Below are positions 60,877-64,000 of a stretch of DNA of 64,000 bases, one piece after another. Within the stretch, counting starts at the first letter, position 1. Each line of letters begins with the position of its first letter. Source of the stretch: Pseudomonas putida (GTDB lineage: Bacteria; Pseudomonadota; Gammaproteobacteria; Pseudomonadales; Pseudomonadaceae); assembly GCF_016406145.1 (NCBI RefSeq), contig NZ_CP066306.1:1178001-1242000 (forward strand), written 5' to 3'. The position numbers were made by a program, and so were the translations under genes. The notes under the pieces were generated by a model. It searched no databases, was not told the DNA's origin, and saw only the letters and a list, made by a program, of their open reading frames with translations.

Positions 60877-61503
60877 ATGAATAAAGTCCTTATCGTGGAT
60901 GATCATCCTGTCATACGCTTGGCAGTGCGCATGCTGATGGAGCGGCATGGATACGATGTGGTCGCGGAAACCGACAACGGCGTGGCAGCTTTGCAGCTAA
61001 CCAGGGAGTACCTGCCCGATATCGTGGTGCTGGATATTGGCATTCCCAAGCTCGATGGGTTGGAAGTCATTGCCCGTATGGCTTCGGCAAGCCCGGGCAG
61101 TCGGGTGCTGGTGCTTACCTCGCAGGCGCCGGGGCATTTCTCGATGCGTTGCATGCAGGCAGGGGCTTCTGGGTACGTGTGCAAGCAACAGGAGCTCACC
61201 GAGCTGCTTAGTGCGATCAAAGCTGTGCTGTCTGGTTACAGTTATTTTCCCAACCAGGCATTGCACAAGTCGCGCGGCCGGGTTGGGGGAGCCAGCGAGA
61301 CGGAGATGGTCGATCGCCTGTCGGCACGCGAAATGATGGTGCTACAGCAGCTGGCGCGGGGCAGGTCCAACAAGGAGATAGCGGACAGCATGTTCCTAAG
61401 CAACAAGACGGTCAGTACCTACAAGACCCGCCTGCTGCTCAAGCTTAATGCCCACTCGTTGGTGGACTTGATCGAATTGGCCCGGCGGCATGGCCTTACG
61501 TGA
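60877..61503 (+). CDS. BvgA/EvgA-like response regulator (LuxR/FixJ family)
   Basis: Two-domain response regulator of 208 residues from the ATG at 60877 (an ATG at 60862 would add 5). The receiver has D53 (IVVLDIGIPKLDGLEVIARM) and the LuxR-type helix-turn-helix is LSAREMMVLQQLARGRSNKEIADSMFLSNKTVSTYKTRLLLKLNA. Similarity to Bordetella BvgA is high across both domains. No sensor kinase gene is adjacent, so it is an orphan. Confidence 0.92.
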   Translation: MNKVLIVDDHPVIRLAVRMLMERHGYDVVAETDNGVAALQLTREYLPDIVVLDIGIPKLDGLEVIARMASASPGSRVLVLTSQAPGHFSMRCMQAGASGYVCKQQELTELLSAIKAVLSGYSYFPNQALHKSRGRVGGASETEMVDRLSAREMMVLQQLARGRSNKEIADSMFLSNKTVSTYKTRLLLKLNAHSLVDLIELARRHGLT

Positions 61504-61517
61504 CCCTCAATACAGAT

Positions 61518-61536
61518 AGCCTCCTTGCGGGAGGCT
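61518..61536. terminator. Hairpin between regulator and PA3496-family genes
   Basis: AGCCTCC and GGAGGCT form a 7-bp stem with a TTGCG loop, followed by TCTG. It lies between convergent genes; the T-run is weak. Confidence 0.6.
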
Positions 61537-61547
61537 TCTGGCAGTCG

Positions 61548-61724
61548 TTACAGATCGTAGTCGAAATCAGCGAGTTGCCGTTGGAGGCGCCGCTCTTCGA
61601 GGAGGTTGTCAATGGTGCGACGCTTGCTCAGGTTGGTCTTTGCGGTTTCAACCAGAGGTTCGGTGTCTTCTTCAGCTGTGGCAAAGTCTTCTTCGATCGA
61701 CAGTTCGTCTTTATCGGTACTCAT
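61548..61724 (-). CDS. PA3496-family small acidic protein
   Basis: A 58-residue, soluble, highly charged protein (STDKDELSIEEDF...) ending with NLSKRRTIDNLLEERRLQRQ-LADFDYDL, as in the PA3496 family next to nth in pseudomonads. The start at 61724 has GGAGCG upstream. The function is not established; 'envelope integrity' is a database label. It probably follows nth in the same transcript direction. Confidence 0.8.
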   Translation of the reverse strand: MSTDKDELSIEEDFATAEEDTEPLVETAKTNLSKRRTIDNLLEERRLQRQLADFDYDL

Positions 61725-61827
61725 GAGTCGCTCCAAGCCAAGGGCCGTTGGCCGTCCTTATAGCGAGAAAGCGAAGTTTGGTAAAAAAGATTTTTTCAAT
61801 CGGGACGTGCATTAAGTCGCTATTGAA

Positions 61828-62466
61828 TCAATCGTCCGAGGTCTTCTGCTTGAACTCGCACAGATCCTCGATCCGGCAACTGCCGCAACGTGGCTTGCGT
61901 GCCTGGCATACGTAACGCCCATGCAGGATGAGCCAGTGATGGGCATCGAGCAGATAATCCTTGGGTACGAACTTGAGCAGTTTTTTCTCGACTTCCAGTA
62001 CCGTCTTGCCCGGTGCGATACCGGTGCGATTGCTGACCCTGAAAATATGCGTGTCGACCGCCATGGTGGGCTGGCGGAAGGCTGTATTGAGCACCACGTT
62101 GGCGGTCTTGCGGCCAACACCGGGCAGTGCCTCTAGCGCTTCACGGTTTTGCGGAACTTCGCCTCCATGCCGTTCGATCAGCAAGCGACAGGCTTCGATC
62201 ACATTCCTGGCCTTGCTGTTATACAGCCCGATGGTCTTGATGTACTCGCTCAGGCCTTCTACCCCGAGTGCGTGGATGGCGTGTGGGGTGTTAGCGACGG
62301 GGAACAGGCGGGCAGTGGCCTTGTTGACGCCGACGTCGGTGGACTGTGCCGACAGTGTCACGGCCACGAGTAATTCGAAAGGGGTGGTGTAAGCCAGCTC
62401 TGTCTTGGGGTCGGGATTGTCTTCGTGCAGCCTGCGAAAGATCTCCAGGCGTTTTGCGGCATTCAT
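61828..62466 (-). CDS. nth: Endonuclease III
   Basis: Bifunctional DNA glycosylase/AP lyase that removes oxidised pyrimidines. It has 212 residues. The helix-hairpin-helix is LEALPGVGRKTANVVL with catalytic K120; D138 is in AVDTHIFRV. The four-Cys 4Fe-4S loop is CQARKPRCGSCRIEDLC. It follows rnfE by 4 bp, the usual rnf-nth arrangement. Confidence 0.96.
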   Translation of the reverse strand: MNAAKRLEIFRRLHEDNPDPKTELAYTTPFELLVAVTLSAQSTDVGVNKATARLFPVANTPHAIHALGVEGLSEYIKTIGLYNSKARNVIEACRLLIERHGGEVPQNREALEALPGVGRKTANVVLNTAFRQPTMAVDTHIFRVSNRTGIAPGKTVLEVEKKLLKFVPKDYLLDAHHWLILHGRYVCQARKPRCGSCRIEDLCEFKQKTSDD

Positions 62467-62470
62467 GGGG

Positions 62471-62995
62471 TCAACGCTTTCCTTGACGACGTGAGGGGGC
62501 GGGGCCCGGGCGTAGACGATTGTACAAAGCCAGCAGCACGCCGAGCAGTATCAATACGCCGGGAGCAAGACTGGCCAGCGGTATGCCCAGCCCCTCGGTC
62601 AGCCACTGACGAATAACGCCGAGCAACAGGCACAGGCCCAGCAGGCCGGTCATCTGTAGGCAAAGTTGACGCCAGCGGTCCTTGTCTACCAACAGGTGGT
62701 CTGTAACCAGGCACTGCAGGCAAATCAGCACCGGGAAGTAACCCAGCGCCAGGGCAAGCGGCAACGCCCAGGCCCGCAATGCCATCTGCAGGCAGCTGGC
62801 AAGGGCCGCTAGCAGTAACAGGCTTGCCAGCGTGTACAGGGCGCCGCCAAGCCTTGGGCGCACAAGAGACAGCAAGGCTTGGTGAAGCACTGTTAGCACC
62901 AGCATGCTGGCGCCGATGGCGGCGGCTTGTGTGAGCGTGCGTGTGGCGCCGAGGACAGGCGCAAGGCCTGCCACCAGCAGCCAGAACCTAGTCAT
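62471..62995 (-). CDS. rnfE: Rnf/Rsx electron transport complex subunit E
   Basis: Integral membrane subunit of the ion-translocating ferredoxin:NAD oxidoreductase, or of the SoxR-reducing Rsx complex. It has 174 residues with about five to six helices (VLGATRTLTQAAAIGASMLVL, FPVLICLQCLVTDH with a Cys typical of the NqrD/E family). This is shorter than E. coli RsxE (about 230). I start at 62995 ([13 protein letters not shown]), overlapping the rnfG stop; the longer frame to 63049 lies within rnfG. Confidence 0.9.
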   Translation of the reverse strand: MTRFWLLVAGLAPVLGATRTLTQAAAIGASMLVLTVLHQALLSLVRPRLGGALYTLASLLLLAALASCLQMALRAWALPLALALGYFPVLICLQCLVTDHLLVDKDRWRQLCLQMTGLLGLCLLLGVIRQWLTEGLGIPLASLAPGVLILLGVLLALYNRLRPGPAPSRRQGKR

Positions 62996-63590
62996 GGGTG
63001 AGTGTTCCGAGCAGAAGTGCGCGATGTTGGTCGAAGTAGCGCAGGGCATCCTGTTGTGCCTCGATCACCGCACGCGAAGTGACCGTCGCGCCGGCCAGTT
63101 GGTCGAAATCACCCTGGTCGCGCTTGATTGCCCAGCGATCCTCCAGGCGACGGTTGGCGAATTGCGCGAGCCAGTTAACTTGTGGGTCGCTGATGCGTCC
63201 TCCCAGCCCGGGGCTTTCCTGTTGTTCGATCACTTGCGTGCCGATCAGTCGACCTTGCGCACTTATGGCAATGGTCAACCGGATTGGTGCGGCGTACCCC
63301 TGTACCTGGCTAACCAGGACAATGGCTACGGCGGTCGTGCCGCGGTTGGCACGGTAGGCGGCCATGATGCGGCTATGCGGCGGCTGCTCTGCGGGGAGTG
63401 ACACAGGGGTGCTCAGTGGCTGATTGTCATAGCTCTGGGGTGCCAGCACCGAGATAAACTGGCGTGCGTAAAACTGTTGCTCGGCCTCGGCGATAGGGGC
63501 GCGGGTCCAGCGCTGCCAGGCCAGCGTGCTCGCCAGTGCCAGGCTGCCCACTACCAGCAGTAGCAATGCGCTGCGCACAGAGCGCCTCAT
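62988..63590 (-). CDS. rnfG: Rnf/Rsx electron transport complex subunit G
   Basis: Single-span subunit with a covalently bound FMN on the periplasmic side. It has 200 residues. The N-terminal helix is [19 protein letters not shown]. The flavinylation motif, usually Dxx(S/T)GAT, is DQLAGAT with T169 as the FMN-linked residue; the Ser/Thr is Ala here. ESPGLGGRI is conserved. Its ATG overlaps the rnfD stop by 4 bp. Confidence 0.92.
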   Translation of the reverse strand: MRRSVRSALLLLVVGSLALASTLAWQRWTRAPIAEAEQQFYARQFISVLAPQSYDNQPLSTPVSLPAEQPPHSRIMAAYRANRGTTAVAIVLVSQVQGYAAPIRLTIAISAQGRLIGTQVIEQQESPGLGGRISDPQVNWLAQFANRRLEDRWAIKRDQGDFDQLAGATVTSRAVIEAQQDALRYFDQHRALLLGTLTHD

Positions 63591-64000
63591 GGCCTCACCT
63601 GCCGATACCTCAAGGCTAGACGGTCCAGAAAGGGTACCGCAAGGTTCATCAGCAGGATGGCGAAAGCGGTACCGTCGGGGTAACTACCCCAAGTCCGGAT
63701 CAGGTAGATCAAGGCCCCTGCGCTCAGCCCGAACAGCAGCCTGGCTACATCGGTCTTTGGGCCGGAAACAGGCTCCGTGGCGATGAAAAATGCCGCCAGC
63801 ATGGTCGAGCCGCTGAGCAGGTGCAGCAGCGGTGAGCCATTGGAATCCGAGCCGGAGCCATTCCAGGCCAGCAGGCTGAACAGAAACAATCCCGCCAGCA
63901 AACCTGCAGGCGCGTGCCAACTGAACACCTTGCGCTGCAACAGAAATAGCCCACCCGACAGGAACGCCAGATTGACCCATTCGACGCCGTGGCCGCCAAA
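63587..64000 (-). CDS. rnfD: Rnf/Rsx electron transport complex subunit D, C-terminal part
   Basis: Membrane subunit of the NqrB/RnfD family, cut by the window edge: the frame is open to base 64000 ([17 protein letters not shown]...). The part seen has about five helices and [21 protein letters not shown], a conserved piece of the family. The covalent FMN site should lie upstream, outside the window. Confidence 0.9.
   Translation of the reverse strand, partial: FGGHGVEWVNLAFLSGGLFLLQRKVFSWHAPAGLLAGLFLFSLLAWNGSGSDSNGSPLLHLLSGSTMLAAFFIATEPVSGPKTDVARLLFGLSAGALIYLIRTWGSYPDGTAFAILLMNLAVPFLDRLALRYRQVRP

Overview
The window is chromosomal DNA from a fluorescent Pseudomonas, most likely of the P. 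putida group. The evidence is high GC, a PQQ glucose dehydrogenase next to an OprB porin, a motY-pyrC-rnt block, a glpFKRD block, an AauRS/AatJQMP acidic amino acid system, and short palindromic REP-type repeats with cores such as CGCCGGCAAGCCGGC in the gaps. I see no rRNA, tRNA, insertion sequence, phage gene or CRISPR array. This is mostly core genome; the clearest accessory gene is the large toxin-like gene at 39-43 kb.

Layout. 1-4.8 kb: lepA (partial), lepB, rnc, era, recO, pdxJ, a translation/secretion/RNA-processing cluster on the + strand. 5-12.3 kb (- strand): tRNA wobble modification (cmoA, cmoB), a chagasin-like lipoprotein, a second Lon protease and gcd. 12.3-16 kb (- strand): OprB-type porin and a His-rich TonB receptor with a Zur-like box. 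16-21.6 kb: two small + strand genes, then a ferric-reductase/PadR operon (NfeF/NfeR-like) and a large bifunctional penicillin-binding protein. 22-32 kb: an amino acid permease, a membrane-anchored GltB-like protein, a giant Lhr-type helicase, a Nudix hydrolase, MetR and a secreted alpha/beta hydrolase. 32-38.7 kb (- strand): the two-component system AauR/AauS and the glutamate/aspartate ABC transporter it should control; a sigma-54 promoter and two AauR-type operators precede aatJ. 39-43.1 kb: a 1376-residue protein with a toxin-like N-terminus, leucine-rich repeats and an IpaH/SspH-type NEL E3 ubiquitin ligase domain. 43.2-48.1 kb: glpD, glpR, glpK, glpF. 48.4-53.5 kb: ybaK, an orphan ABC ATPase coupled to argF, and a molybdopterin oxidoreductase. 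53.5-55.7 kb: iron and redox genes (grxD, bfr, bfd, peroxiredoxin). 55.7-60 kb: rnt, pyrC, motY, argG. 60-64 kb: an unknown membrane protein, a BvgA-like response regulator, a PA3496-family small protein, nth and the rnfE-rnfG-rnfD end of an Rnf/Rsx complex.

The regulatory DNA is unusually readable. Tandem ArgR half-sites with an exact 21-bp period precede both argF and argG. A 17/20 GlpR operator precedes glpD. A 15-bp inverted repeat plus a Fur-like box precede the PadR/ferric-reductase operon. A Zur-like palindrome precedes the TonB receptor. The most interesting locus is the NEL ligase gene. Its Shine-Dalgarno sequence lies inside a 12-bp hairpin, and a 34-codon upstream ORF with its own ribosome site runs through that hairpin and overlaps the GTG start out of frame.
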